DNA of 64,000 nt from Mycobacterium vicinigordonae. Its GTDB lineage: Bacteria; Actinomycetota; Actinomycetes; Mycobacteriales; Mycobacteriaceae. Position 1 is the first letter of the stretch. Every line of letters starts with the position of its first letter. Made by a program: the position numbers and the translations under genes. The notes under the pieces were generated by a model, which saw nothing but the letters and a program-made list of their open reading frames with translations, had not been told where the DNA came from and did no database searches. The stretch is from positions 4,278,001 to 4,342,000 of the forward strand of contig NZ_CP059165.1 of the NCBI RefSeq assembly GCF_013466425.1, given 5' to 3'. This document shows positions 56,185 through 64,000 of the stretch, piece after piece.

Positions 56185-56826
56185 ATGGCAGCGTCCGCCC
56201 CGGATGGGGAACCTGGCCGGCGGGAAGCCCCGAATCGTCGCAGCCAGTTGAAGTCCGACCGGCGGCTGCAATTGCTCGCGGCCGCCGAACGGTTGATCGC
56301 CGAACGAGGTTTCCTCGCGGTTCGCCTCGAAGATATCGGCGCCGCAGCGGGCGTCAGCGGTCCGGCGATCTACCGACACTTCCCGAACAAGGAGTCGTTG
56401 CTCGTCGAGTTGCTGGTGGGAGTGAGCGCCCGACTGCTCGCGGGGGCGCGTGCCGTCGCGGACCGCGGCGACGACGCGGCCGCCACCCTGGACGGACTGA
56501 TCGACTTTCATCTCGACTTCGCACTCGGCGAACCAGATCTCATCCGCATCCAGGATCGTGATCTTTCCCACTTCCCCGCGACCGCGCAGCGACAGGTGCG
56601 CAAGGCTCAACGCCAGTACGTGGAGATCTGGGTAGGGGTGCTGCGTGAACTGAACCCCGAGCTCGCCGAAGCCGATGCGCGGCTGATGGCGCACGCGGTG
56701 TTCGGGCTGCTGAACTCCACGCAGCACAGCATGAAATCCGCAGACACCAAATCGGCGCGAGCGGTCCGGTCCCGCGCCATCATGCGGGCAATGACGATCG
56801 CCGCTCTCAAAGCGGCCGATCAGTAG
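56185..56826 (+). CDS. bkaR: TetR-family repressor of branched-chain keto-acid genes
   Basis: The 213-residue TetR protein has the N-terminal helix-turn-helix LEDIGAAAGVSGPAIYRHF near residues 55-75 and a helical ligand domain. The M. tuberculosis homologue Rv2506 (BkaR) represses the Rv2495c-Rv2505c branched-chain catabolic genes. ATG 56185 has AGGAGG 5 bases upstream; the longer frame starts inside the operator and is rejected. Palindromes at 54423 and 56147 are its probable targets. Confidence 0.93.
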   Translation: MAASAPDGEPGRREAPNRRSQLKSDRRLQLLAAAERLIAERGFLAVRLEDIGAAAGVSGPAIYRHFPNKESLLVELLVGVSARLLAGARAVADRGDDAAATLDGLIDFHLDFALGEPDLIRIQDRDLSHFPATAQRQVRKAQRQYVEIWVGVLRELNPELAEADARLMAHAVFGLLNSTQHSMKSADTKSARAVRSRAIMRAMTIAALKAADQ

Positions 56827-56903
56827 GTGACCTCCTCACACCCCACGGGTGCCATTGGCATTTCAGCGCCGCCGCGACGTACCCAGGTACCCTGCGAAGT
56901 GGC

Positions 56904-57683
56904 ATGAGCGATCCACGCAGACCCCAGAATTACGGTCCCCCGCAACAGGGGTCTCATTCGACGCGGCCGCAGGACCCGCAGGATTCGGTCGTCGACTATC
57001 CGGCCTACGCCGACGACATGCCGTATAACTACGGTGGCAGCAGTGCCCCGTGGGGCCCGGGCAGCTACCAACCCGCTCCGACCCAACAGTTGCCGCCACA
57101 GTACTGGCAACAAGACGGGCCGCCGCCAGACGAGAAGCCGCCCTCAGACTCCCCGCCCTCCCGCTCGCCTCGATGGCTGTGGCTCACCGCAGGCACGCTG
57201 GTCCTGGTCGTCATCGGGCTGGTCATCGCCCTGGTGATTGCCAACCAGTCGGGCCGACAGCAAACCGCGTTCGAGCCGCTGCCGCCGATGTCCAGCCCCA
57301 CCACCACTTTCGCACCCCCGACCACGCGGACTGCCCCTCCGTCCACCACCCGCAGGCCGCCGCGCACCACTGCCCCGCCGAGCACCACACCACCAGACAC
57401 CTCGACGGTGCCGGGCGCGATGCAATCGGTGGTCTACAGCGTCACCGGAGAGGGCCGTGCGATTAGCGTGGTCTACCTTGACTCCGGCGACCTGATTCAG
57501 ACCGAATTCAACGTGACGTTGCCCTGGTCCAAGCAGGTCAGTCTGTCGACGTCGTCGACTCATCCCCCCAGCGTCACCGTTGTCAACATCGGCCACAACG
57601 TCACCTGCTCGGTCACGGTGGGCGGGGTTCAGGTGCGACAGCGCACCGGCCAGGGCTTAACTATCTGCGACGCTCCGCTCTGA
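56904..57683 (+). CDS. Proline-rich membrane protein with C-terminal MmpS-like domain
   Basis: The 259-residue protein has a Pro/Gln/Ser-rich cytoplasmic N-terminus (1-90) and one membrane helix (about 93-113, WLWLTAGTLVLVVIGLVIAL). An extracytoplasmic Pro/Thr-rich stalk (120-165) leads to a C-terminal beta domain like that of MmpS proteins (VYSVTGEGRAISVVYLDSGD; NVTCSVTVGG). MmpS proteins partner MmpL transporters, but none is adjacent. It ends inside the 3' end of the convergent MFS gene, overlapping by 27 bp. Homologue of Rv2507. Confidence 0.9.
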   Translation: MSDPRRPQNYGPPQQGSHSTRPQDPQDSVVDYPAYADDMPYNYGGSSAPWGPGSYQPAPTQQLPPQYWQQDGPPPDEKPPSDSPPSRSPRWLWLTAGTLVLVVIGLVIALVIANQSGRQQTAFEPLPPMSSPTTTFAPPTTRTAPPSTTRRPPRTTAPPSTTPPDTSTVPGAMQSVVYSVTGEGRAISVVYLDSGDLIQTEFNVTLPWSKQVSLSTSSTHPPSVTVVNIGHNVTCSVTVGGVQVRQRTGQGLTICDAPL

Positions 57684-58985
57684 GTCGGGTCTGGGCACCC
57701 GCACGACCAAGGTCACTAGCAGCCCGGCCATGAGCACCACGATGATGCCGCCCAGCCCGGCCCGGTCCGCCTTGAATACATCGACGAAGACGGAGAACAG
57801 CCACGGCGCCAGGAATGCCACCGCGCGACCCGTCATCGTGTACAGACCGAACGCCACGCCCTCCTTGCCGTGCTGGGCCATTCGGAGCAGCAATGCGCGC
57901 GACGAGGATTGCGAAGGTCCGATGAACAGGCACAGCGTCAGCCCACACATCCAGAAAGCCAGCGGCCCCGACAGCACCAACATCGCCACTCCCGCGGCGA
58001 GGATCGCGATCAGGGAACCGACGATGACCGGTTTGGACCCGACCCGGTGGTCGACGAAACCGCCCAGCACCGCGCCAACCGCTGCCACTACGCACGCGGC
58101 GACGCCGAAGATCAGCACGTCCCCCTGGGCGAGGCCGTACACATTGACGCCCAGCACCGCCCCTACCCCGAATATCGTGGCCAGTCCGTCCCGGAAGAGC
58201 GCGCTACCCACCAGGAAGTAGACGAGGTTGCGGTCGCGGCGCCATTCCGAAATGACGTCGGCCCACAGTCTGCGATAACCGCCCAGCAGGGTGGTGGCGG
58301 GCTGCATGACCACACCGACATCGGGGAGGCGGTGTGCCACCAGCAACAGCGGCAACGACATGCTCGCCATCCATGCCGCAGCCAGCAGCATCGCGGCGCG
58401 GACATTCATGCCCCCGGCATTGGACAGGTGCAGCAGCCCCCGACGGTCGCCCTCACCCGTCATGAAGCCCAGATAGACCACGATCAGCAGCACGACGGTG
58501 CCGACGTAGCCCGCCGCATAGCCGAATCCCGAGATCCGGCCGGCCGTTGCCGGCGTCGACAACTGACGCAGCATCGCGTTGTACGGGACACTGGCCAGGT
58601 CACCGCAGGCGGCGGTCGCCGCCAACAACACCAAGCCGACGAAAAAGTATCCAGGTTCGTCGCGGATCAGGAACATCGAGCAGGTCAGCGCCACCGCCAT
58701 ACTGGTTAGCAAGGCCAGGGCCACTCGCCGCCGATGCGGCGACTGCACCCATACCCCGACAAGGGGCGCCAATACCGCGATCGTCACTCCGGCGGAGGCT
58801 GCGGCCCGCTCCAACCAGCTGATTGGCGTAGCGCCCAGCGGCGCGCCGACGCCCACGCTGTGGGTCAGATACACGGAGAAGACGAAGGTTGCCGTGATGG
58901 CGCTAAGACCGGTTTGACCGCAATCCCACAATGCCCAGGCCCATACTCGAGAACGCGTGGGAGTACCGAGCCCCGGGTCAGCCAT
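57657..58985 (-). CDS. Major facilitator superfamily transporter, UMF1-like (Rv2508c homologue)
   Basis: The 442-residue integral membrane protein has 11-12 hydrophobic helices. The Asp-Asn-type first helix (ALWDCGQTGLSAITATFVF) is typical of the Atg22/UMF1 group, and GDLASVPYNAML lies in the middle. The substrate is unknown; related proteins export amino acids or sugars. ATG 58985 is chosen because the preceding 19 codons add a basic, unconserved-looking stretch. It converges on the MmpS-like gene with a 27-bp overlap and is divergent from cmrA. Confidence 0.87.
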   Translation of the reverse strand: MADPGLGTPTRSRVWAWALWDCGQTGLSAITATFVFSVYLTHSVGVGAPLGATPISWLERAAASAGVTIAVLAPLVGVWVQSPHRRRVALALLTSMAVALTCSMFLIRDEPGYFFVGLVLLAATAACGDLASVPYNAMLRQLSTPATAGRISGFGYAAGYVGTVVLLIVVYLGFMTGEGDRRGLLHLSNAGGMNVRAAMLLAAAWMASMSLPLLLVAHRLPDVGVVMQPATTLLGGYRRLWADVISEWRRDRNLVYFLVGSALFRDGLATIFGVGAVLGVNVYGLAQGDVLIFGVAACVVAAVGAVLGGFVDHRVGSKPVIVGSLIAILAAGVAMLVLSGPLAFWMCGLTLCLFIGPSQSSSRALLLRMAQHGKEGVAFGLYTMTGRAVAFLAPWLFSVFVDVFKADRAGLGGIIVVLMAGLLVTLVVRVPRPDSERSVADS

Positions 58986-59046
58986 GCTCGGCAGCCTATT
59001 CACATTGGCAGCGACCCGGCGCGCCCGGCCATCCCCGCGCACTGTC

Positions 59047-59052
59047 TACGAT
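59047..59052 (+). promoter_or_regulatory. -10 box for probable leaderless cmrA transcript
   Basis: TACGAT fits TANNNT and ends 7 bases before the cmrA ATG at 59060. No Shine-Dalgarno sequence is present, the usual sign of a leaderless mycobacterial mRNA. Confidence 0.6.
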
Positions 59053-59059
59053 CGTCGTC

Positions 59060-59866
59060 ATGCCGATTCCCGCACCCAGTCCCGACGCCCGCGCGGTAGT
59101 CACCGGCGCGTCGCAGAACATCGGCGAGGCGCTGGCCAGCGAGCTGGCCGCGCGCGGCCACAGCCTGATCATCACCGCGCGGCGCGAGGAACTGCTGACC
59201 GCCCTGGCCGCGCGCCTGGTGGACAAGTACCGCGTCGCCGTCGAGGTGCGTCCGGCCGATCTTGCCGACCCGACCGAACGCGCGAAGCTGTGCGACGAGC
59301 TGACCAGCAGGCCTATCTCAATCCTGTGCGCCAACGCCGGCACCGCGACGTTTGGGCCGGTCGCGGAGCTGGATCCGGCCGGCGAGAAAGCCCAGGTGCA
59401 ATTGAATGCCGTTGCCGTGCATGACCTTACGCTTGCCGTACTACCCGGCATGATCGAACGCAAGGCCGGTGGCATCCTGATTTCCGGCTCGGCCGCCGGG
59501 AATTCGCCAATTCCCTACAACGCAACGTATGCCGCGACCAAGGCCTTCGCGAACACCTTCAGCGAGTCCCTGCGCGGCGAGGTACGCAAGCACGGAGTGC
59601 ACGTCACGCTACTAGCCCCCGGACCGGTGCGAACCGACCTGCCCGAAGGCGACGAACGCTCGCTGGTGGAGAAACTGGTGCCCGATTTCCTCTGGATCTC
59701 CACCGAGCACACCGCCCAAGTGTCGCTGGATGCCTTGGAGCGCAACAAGATGCGGATTGTTCCGGGTCTGACGTCCAAGGCGATGTCGGTGGCAAGCGGC
59801 TACGCCCCCCGGGCCATCGTGGCGCCGATCGTCGGGGCCTTCTATAAGAAGCTCGGCGGCGGATAG
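59060..59866 (+). CDS. cmrA: Mycolate reductase (short-chain dehydrogenase, CmrA/Rv2509)
   Basis: The 268-residue SDR has the NADPH motif TGASQNIG (residues 15-22), the NAG motif CANAGT, Ser in ISGSAAG and the catalytic Tyr-Lys in YAATK. Rv2509 and its homologues reduce the 3-oxo group after Pks13 condensation, the last step in mycolic acid synthesis. The length equals that of Rv2509. The start ATG 59060 lies 7 bases after a -10 box, suggesting a leaderless mRNA; the upstream frame is noncoding. Confidence 0.93.
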   Translation: MPIPAPSPDARAVVTGASQNIGEALASELAARGHSLIITARREELLTALAARLVDKYRVAVEVRPADLADPTERAKLCDELTSRPISILCANAGTATFGPVAELDPAGEKAQVQLNAVAVHDLTLAVLPGMIERKAGGILISGSAAGNSPIPYNATYAATKAFANTFSESLRGEVRKHGVHVTLLAPGPVRTDLPEGDERSLVEKLVPDFLWISTEHTAQVSLDALERNKMRIVPGLTSKAMSVASGYAPRAIVAPIVGAFYKKLGGG

Positions 59867-59878
59867 CGCGGCAGCCCG

Positions 59879-61423
59879 TTAACGCTTCCGGCGGCCGCTT
59901 TTCATCCATTCGCGCAACACGGTGTTGATGCCGCTCGTCACCGCCCGACTATTCAGCACCTCTTTCCACACCGGGGGGCCCTTGGGCTCGGCGGGCGCCG
60001 GCATCGGCGGCAGCTCGTAATCCGTTGGCACGGGCGGTAAATCAGATCCTGGAACCGAAGGCGGTTGTGCGCCCGAGGGAACCGCGGGTGGCGGCTCGGT
60101 GGGCTGCTCGACCGTCTGGCCGTACTTGGCCTGCAACTGGCTCTCCTTGGCCGCGGCAGTGACGGCGTCTGTGCCGATGGCCGCCATCAGCGACCTGGGC
60201 ACCCGCATGCGGGTCCACGCGACCGGGGTGGGCGCGCCCTTTTCCGACAGCACCGTGACCACGGCCTCGCCGATACCCAACGACGTCAGCGCCGACTCCA
60301 GGTCATAGACATCGGTTTTCGGGTAGGTGCGGACCGTCTTGCTGAGCGCCTTCTGGTCGTCGGGGGTGAATGCGCGTAGCGCGTGCTGGATGCGGGCACC
60401 CAACTGAGACAACACGTCATTGGGTAGATCGGTGGGCAGCTGGGTGCAGAAGAACACCCCGACGCCCTTGGAGCGAATCAGCTTGACCGTTTGCTCGACT
60501 TGTTCGAGGAAAGCCTTAGACGCGTCGGAGAACAGCAGGTGCGCCTCGTCGAAGAAGAACACCAGTTTGGGTTTGTCGATATCCCCGACCTCATCAAGCT
60601 GAGTGAAAAGGTCAGCCAGCAACCACATCAGGAAGGTCGAGAAGATGACCGGACGCACCGATTGACCGCTGAATTCGAGCAAAGAGATGATGCCGTGGCC
60701 CTGGTTGTCGGTGCGCAGCAGATCTTGGGGGTCGAGCTTGGGCTCGCCGAAGAACGTATCGCCGCCTTCGCCTTCAAGATTCACCAACGCCCGCAGGATG
60801 ACGCCCGCCGTCGTCGACGACACCCCGCCTAGCGACTTGAGGTCGGCTTTGCCCTCCTCGCTGGTCAGGTAGCTGATAGTGTCGCGCAACTGCCCCAGAG
60901 TGACCAGCGGACGCTTGTCTTTGGCCCAGTGGAAGATCAACCCTAACGTCGACTCTTGAGTCGCGTTGAGCCCCAACACTTTCGACAAGAGCACCGGCCC
61001 GAAGCTGTCGACAGTGGCGCGTACCGGCACCCCGATTCCGCCGGTCCCGAGCGACAGGAACTCGACCGGGAATCCCTGCGGCTCCCAGTTGTCCCCGGTG
61101 TCCTTGGCGCGTGCAGCGGTCCGGTCGGTGCGCTCGCCGGGGCGCGACAGTCCGGACAGGTCACCCTTCACGTCGGCCATGAACACCGGCACTCCCGCCG
61201 CGCTGAGCTGTTCGGCGATCAGCTGCAGCGTCTTGGTCTTGCCGGTTCCGGTGGCCCCGGCCACCAGGCCGTGCCGGTTCACCGTGGCCAGCGGGATGCG
61301 AACCTGGGCGGTCGGGTCGGCTTGCCCGTCGACCACCACCGTGCCCAACTCCAAGGCCTGACCTTCGAGGGCGTAACCTGCGGCGATTGTCTTGGCGGGG
61401 GTCTCTGCCGATTCAGCGCTCAT
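59879..61423 (-). CDS. HerA-like P-loop ATPase (DUF853; Rv2510c homologue)
   Basis: The 514-residue protein has Walker A GATGTGKT (56-63) and Walker B VFFFDEAHLLF near residue 300, within the DUF853/HerA-FtsK helicase fold. The C-terminal 90 residues are Pro-rich and end in a basic tail (MKSGRRKR). Homologues are DNA-translocase-like ATPases whose cellular role is undefined. ATG 61423 has GGAAGGA about 9 bases upstream; the frame start at 61456 is not supported. It is divergent from orn and converges on cmrA with a 12-bp gap. Confidence 0.88.
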   Translation of the reverse strand: MSAESAETPAKTIAAGYALEGQALELGTVVVDGQADPTAQVRIPLATVNRHGLVAGATGTGKTKTLQLIAEQLSAAGVPVFMADVKGDLSGLSRPGERTDRTAARAKDTGDNWEPQGFPVEFLSLGTGGIGVPVRATVDSFGPVLLSKVLGLNATQESTLGLIFHWAKDKRPLVTLGQLRDTISYLTSEEGKADLKSLGGVSSTTAGVILRALVNLEGEGGDTFFGEPKLDPQDLLRTDNQGHGIISLLEFSGQSVRPVIFSTFLMWLLADLFTQLDEVGDIDKPKLVFFFDEAHLLFSDASKAFLEQVEQTVKLIRSKGVGVFFCTQLPTDLPNDVLSQLGARIQHALRAFTPDDQKALSKTVRTYPKTDVYDLESALTSLGIGEAVVTVLSEKGAPTPVAWTRMRVPRSLMAAIGTDAVTAAAKESQLQAKYGQTVEQPTEPPPAVPSGAQPPSVPGSDLPPVPTDYELPPMPAPAEPKGPPVWKEVLNSRAVTSGINTVLREWMKSGRRKR

Positions 61424-61520
61424 CGTGCCGCGTCCTTCCCGTGCCGTTGAAAGCAACGCGGCTCACACTACTTGCCTGGTCCCGGACGGGTCCGAGCAGC
61501 GCGCGGCCTTGATGTGGGCT

Positions 61521-61526
61521 TAGTGT
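61521..61526 (+). promoter_or_regulatory. -10 box for probable leaderless orn transcript
   Basis: TAGTGT fits TANNNT and ends 7 bases before GTG 61534. No ribosome-binding site lies in between, which favours both the 61534 start and a leaderless mRNA. Confidence 0.55.
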
Positions 61527-61533
61527 GTGCGCT

Positions 61534-62181
61534 GTGCGCGACGAAATGGTGTGGATCGACTGCGAGATGACCGGGCTGGACCTGGGCTCGGACAAGTTGA
61601 TCGAAATTGCCGCCTTGGTCACCGACGCCGATCTGAACATTCTGGGCGAGGGCATCGACGTGGTGATCCACGCCGAGGAGGCCGCGTTGTCCTCGATGAT
61701 CGATGTGGTCAAGGAGATGCATGCACGATCCGGCCTGACCGACGAGGTCAAGGCCTCGGCTGTCGACGTCGCCACCGCCGAGGCCATGGTGCTCGACTAC
61801 ATCCACGAACATGTCAAGCAGCCCAAGACCGCGCCGCTGGCCGGTAACTCGATCGCCACCGACCGCTCCTTCATCGCCCGCGACATGCCGACCCTGGATT
61901 CTTTCCTGCATTACCGGATGATCGACGTCAGCTCGATCAAGGAACTCTGTCGGCGCTGGTACCCGCGGATCTACTTCGGGCAGCCCCCCAAGGGGCTCGC
62001 GCACCGGGCCCTGGCCGATATCCACGAATCCATCCGGGAACTGCAGTACTACCGTCGCACCGCTTTTGTGCCCCAGCCCGGGCCTTCCACCAGCGAAATC
62101 GCGATGGCCGTCGCGAGTCTTGAGACCGCAGCCGACGCACCGGCGGGAAACGATTCGGCCGACGAGCACCCGAGCGGTTAA
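61534..62181 (+). CDS. orn: Oligoribonuclease
   Basis: The 215-residue DEDDh exonuclease has all five active-site residues: Asp9 and Glu11 ([10 protein letters not shown]), Asp110 (IATDRSF), His157 and Asp162 ([11 protein letters not shown]). It degrades 2-5-nt RNAs and pGpG/pApA from cyclic dinucleotide turnover. GTG 61534 gives V/M-RDEMVW and the same 215-residue length as Rv2511; the GTG at 61525 adds three residues and lies on the -10 box. The C-terminal tail after residue 185 is variable. Confidence 0.95.
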   Translation: MRDEMVWIDCEMTGLDLGSDKLIEIAALVTDADLNILGEGIDVVIHAEEAALSSMIDVVKEMHARSGLTDEVKASAVDVATAEAMVLDYIHEHVKQPKTAPLAGNSIATDRSFIARDMPTLDSFLHYRMIDVSSIKELCRRWYPRIYFGQPPKGLAHRALADIHESIRELQYYRRTAFVPQPGPSTSEIAMAVASLETAADAPAGNDSADEHPSG

Positions 62182-62224
62182 TATCGACGTCGCCGCTTGT
62201 TCGTTGGGTCGGCCAGCGGTCGTG

Positions 62225-62300
62225 GTGGGTGTAGTTCAGTTGGTAGAGCGTCAGGTTGTGATCCTGAATGTCGCGGGTTCGAGTCCCGTCACTCACCCCA
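62225..62300 (+). tRNA. hisT: tRNA-His (anticodon GTG)
   Basis: A 73-nt cloverleaf plus encoded CCA (62298-62300). The acceptor is GTGGGTG/CACTCAC, the anticodon stem TCAGG/CCTGA closes TTGTGAT, and the T-loop is TTCGAGT. G62224 provides the extra G-1 that pairs with discriminator C62297, a tRNA-His hallmark. It follows orn as in M. tuberculosis. Confidence 0.96.
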
Positions 62301-62301
62301 C

Positions 62302-62338
62302 AGGTCAGAGGGTGTTTAGCCCTCTGACCTTTTATTTT
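62302..62338 (+). terminator. Strong intrinsic terminator of tRNA-His
   Basis: AGGTCAGAGGG / CCCTCTGACCT is a perfect 11-bp stem with loop TGTTTAG, followed directly by TTTATTTT. This is an unusually clean rho-independent terminator for a mycobacterium. Confidence 0.93.
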
Positions 62339-62738
62339 CGGCCGGCCGACAACGCTGACCAGCAAAGAAATTGATCCACCCACCAGCGAGGGCGGGATCA
62401 ACGCGGACGTGGCCGGCCTTGCTGACCAATACCTCGGTGCCCACGTTTCCCGTACCTCGGTGCCCACGTTTCCCGCCTTCGCCGCCTCCAACACCGCGAC
62501 GTGGTTCGACCTCCACGCCTCGCGCGACCTGTTCGCGAAGGCGCCCACAGGGGCCGAATGGCAGAACTAGCTCGCCGGCCAAACCCGCCTCGCGCTCTCC
62601 CCGCGGGACGCCTGCGCGCGGTTACGGAACGCCTTGGAACAGGTCAAAGGGCCACAGCAAACGACGAATAAACGACGAGTCGGAGAAATAGATGCTTAAA
62701 AGCAATCGGGCCAAAACGCTTGTGGGACAACGTGATAA
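62339..62738. other. Gene-poor stretch with 23-bp tandem repeat
   Basis: No convincing gene is seen. Two exact tandem copies of a 23-bp unit (TACCTCGGTGCCCACGTTTC...) occur at 62430-62452 and 62453-62475. A plus-strand frame of about 57 codons crosses the repeats to a TAG at 62568-62570 (it includes FDLHASRDLFAKAP) but has no start or recognisable family; it may be a gene remnant. In H37Rv the next gene is an IS1081 copy, which is absent. Confidence 0.6.
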
Positions 62739-63338
62739 TTATTCGAAGCCAGCTAAGGTCAACCGCAACGCGTGCTCCATCTCCACGTACATCGGCGGGC
62801 TTGGGAAGTCCGTCGCGGTCAACCAGCGGTCGATGACGAACCGGATGGTCGCCAGGCTGGTGTGGACCAGCAGTGCCGGGCGGATGTCGGCCGACGCGTC
62901 GACGCCCATTCGGGCAGCGACGTGCTCGACGAACTTGCGGTAATCGTCTTCGCTTACCAGTGCCGTCTTCTTCAGCAGGTGCGGCGCAGTCGCGACGGCC
63001 CGCTGCCAGGTATCTAAATTGACTTCGCTGGCGATCTTGGCGTGTTCGACGAAGAGGTCGATCAACGCTTCGACGGCTGACTGCCCTGCCGGCCGGGCAC
63101 TGTAGGACATAACGATCTCGCTGATGGCATCCCGGACCGGATCGATCAGCAGACCTTCCTTTGTCGGCGCGTGCCGAAAATAGGTGCTGATCGAAATCCC
63201 GGCGGCAGAAGCGATGTCCTCGGTGGTCACTGCGTCGAACCCGCGCTCGGCGAATAGCTCGTGCGCGGTGTGCTGGATCTGTAGCAACAACTGGGCGCGT
63301 CGCCTGTCCCGCAACGACTCGGTATTTGCTGAGGACAT
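62739..63338 (-). CDS. TetR-family transcriptional regulator
   Basis: The 199-residue protein has the TetR helix-turn-helix TEDIASAAGISISTYFRHAP near residues 39-58 and a helical C-terminal ligand domain. It is divergent from the YrbE permease gene that starts 304 bp away, so it probably controls that transport operon, as Mce3R does for mce3. ATG 63338. It is not the H37Rv neighbour of hisT. Confidence 0.9.
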   Translation of the reverse strand: MSSANTESLRDRRRAQLLLQIQHTAHELFAERGFDAVTTEDIASAAGISISTYFRHAPTKEGLLIDPVRDAISEIVMSYSARPAGQSAVEALIDLFVEHAKIASEVNLDTWQRAVATAPHLLKKTALVSEDDYRKFVEHVAARMGVDASADIRPALLVHTSLATIRFVIDRWLTATDFPSPPMYVEMEHALRLTLAGFE

Positions 63339-63424
63339 GCCGTCACCCTCGTGTGTCTAATAGTGAACACGACATCGCAATCTCCGCATGCACGGTAGAT
63401 GGGTGACTCTACACTATTGAAAGT

Positions 63425-63439
63425 GCCTATCAAGTAGGC
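63425..63439. promoter_or_regulatory. Palindrome between the TetR gene and the YrbE operon
   Basis: GCCTA-TCAAG-TAGGC is an exact 5-5-5 inverted repeat in the AT-rich divergent spacer (63339-63642). It is a candidate operator for the TetR protein. A second, looser pair AATAGTG (63359) and CACTATT (63412) flanks the region. The rest of the spacer holds no gene. Confidence 0.5.
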
Positions 63440-63642
63440 TACCGTCATACCCCGAAACTCTATTAACCTGCAGAATTATGGGTACGTTGGCGCCCATGTA
63501 AATGGTGGTTCCGCCAACGGAACCAATCCTTCTGCTCGGCACTGATCGAATTCGATGGTGGGGAGAGTGTCGATGAAAATCGGTTTCGGGTTGTGATTGA
63601 ATACATGCTGCGTTTGCTCGAACGGCCGCCGGTCGCGCTGAT

Positions 63643-64000
63643 ATGACCACGCACCCAGAACCCGATGTGCGCAACGAACGCCCTGACGAGGGCGTCGAGG
63701 CCATCAAGGACTGGGGCTACGGCTACGTCGATCGGCACCCGGTCGCCTCGCTGCGCACCGTCGGCGAGCAGTTCGTTCTCGGGGTGCGCACAGTCGAATG
63801 GTTCTTCAGAGATCTGTTCAGCCGGCGATTTCAATGGCAGGAGTTCGTGCGCCAAGGCGCGTTCATGGCCGGCACTGCCGTATTGCCGACGATCCTGGTG
63901 TCGCTGCCGATCAGCGTGACGCTGTCCATCCAGTTCGCGCTGCTGGCCGGGCAGGTGGGTGCCACGTCGCTGGCCGGCGCGGCCAGCGGGCTCGCGGTCA
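63643..64000 (+). CDS. YrbE/MlaE-family ABC transporter permease, N-terminal part (probable first gene of an mce operon)
   Basis: ATG 63643 opens a frame that is still open at the window end (119 codons). After a 65-residue polar N-terminus come QWQEFVRQGAFMAGTAVLPT and a hydrophobic segment with LAGQVGATSLAGAASGLAV, the classical YrbEA signature in which the permease starts. YrbE pairs with YrbEB and six Mce proteins to import lipids or sterols. The divergent TetR gene supports an mce-type operon. No strong ribosome-binding site precedes the ATG, so the exact start is less sure. Confidence 0.85.
   Translation, partial: MTTHPEPDVRNERPDEGVEAIKDWGYGYVDRHPVASLRTVGEQFVLGVRTVEWFFRDLFSRRFQWQEFVRQGAFMAGTAVLPTILVSLPISVTLSIQFALLAGQVGATSLAGAASGLAV

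Overview
The window is a high-GC actinobacterial chromosome segment from a slow-growing, pathogen-type Mycobacterium. It is close to, but not inside, the M. tuberculosis complex. The evidence is near-identity of many products to remembered M. tuberculosis proteins (RpiB, Orn, GlbO, PepN, ScoA/B), PE, PPE and PE_PGRS genes, mycothiol/F420-type oxidoreductases, a mycolate reductase and a MIRU-like minisatellite. Gene order follows H37Rv Rv2461c-Rv2485c (1-31.1 kb) and Rv2498c-Rv2511 (46.7-62.3 kb). The two backbone blocks are separated by a 15-kb accessory block. All comparisons with M. tuberculosis are from memory, not from alignment.

Backbone 1 (1-31.1 kb): clpP1 (start only, ClgR-type box upstream), tig, tRNA-Pro, tRNA-Gly, lipP, nei2, rpiB, a DsbA-like mycothiol reductase, pepN, the cytochrome-oxidase accessory pair ctaI/ctaJ, an HNH nuclease, glbO-aglA, a thioesterase/gdh operon, ettA, ssbB, and the lipid genes plsB2-plsC-WS/DGAT and lipQ. 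Three genes look inserted relative to H37Rv: a PE_PGRS before pepN, an HExxH protein after it, and a flavoprotein after aglA.

Accessory block (31.3-46.7 kb): it begins at tRNA-Arg(TCT). About 1.8 kb without convincing genes follows, holding tandem repeats, two 60-bp palindromes and a degenerate copy of the tRNA 3' end. Next come a PE, a frameshifted PPE and an intact PPE. A soluble PRC-barrel/MgtE_N/CBS protein is translationally coupled to an Nramp-type transporter whose metal-site motif lacks the usual methionine, so a magnesium system is proposed. Then follow a Tat-exported FAD oxidase, a small secreted Cys protein, a TetX-like monooxygenase, an F420-type nitroreductase, an EthA/MymA-like Baeyer-Villiger monooxygenase, a divergent PucR-type regulator and a membrane-anchored class III nucleotide cyclase.

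Backbone 2 (46.7-62.3 kb): the leucine/itaconate operon scoA-scoB-accD1-accA1-fadE19-MaoC-citE. Its regulator is the TetR repressor BkaR; matching 18-bp palindromes lie before scoA and between fadD35 and bkaR. The scoA-scoB spacer is four copies of a ~51-bp repeat that supplies the scoB ribosome-binding site and start codon. Further on are an MmpS-like protein, an MFS transporter, the mycolate reductase cmrA, a HerA-like ATPase, orn and tRNA-His with a textbook terminator.

Right edge (62.3-64 kb): a gene-poor stretch, a TetR regulator, and the first 119 codons of a YrbE/MlaE permease that probably opens an mce operon running out of the window.
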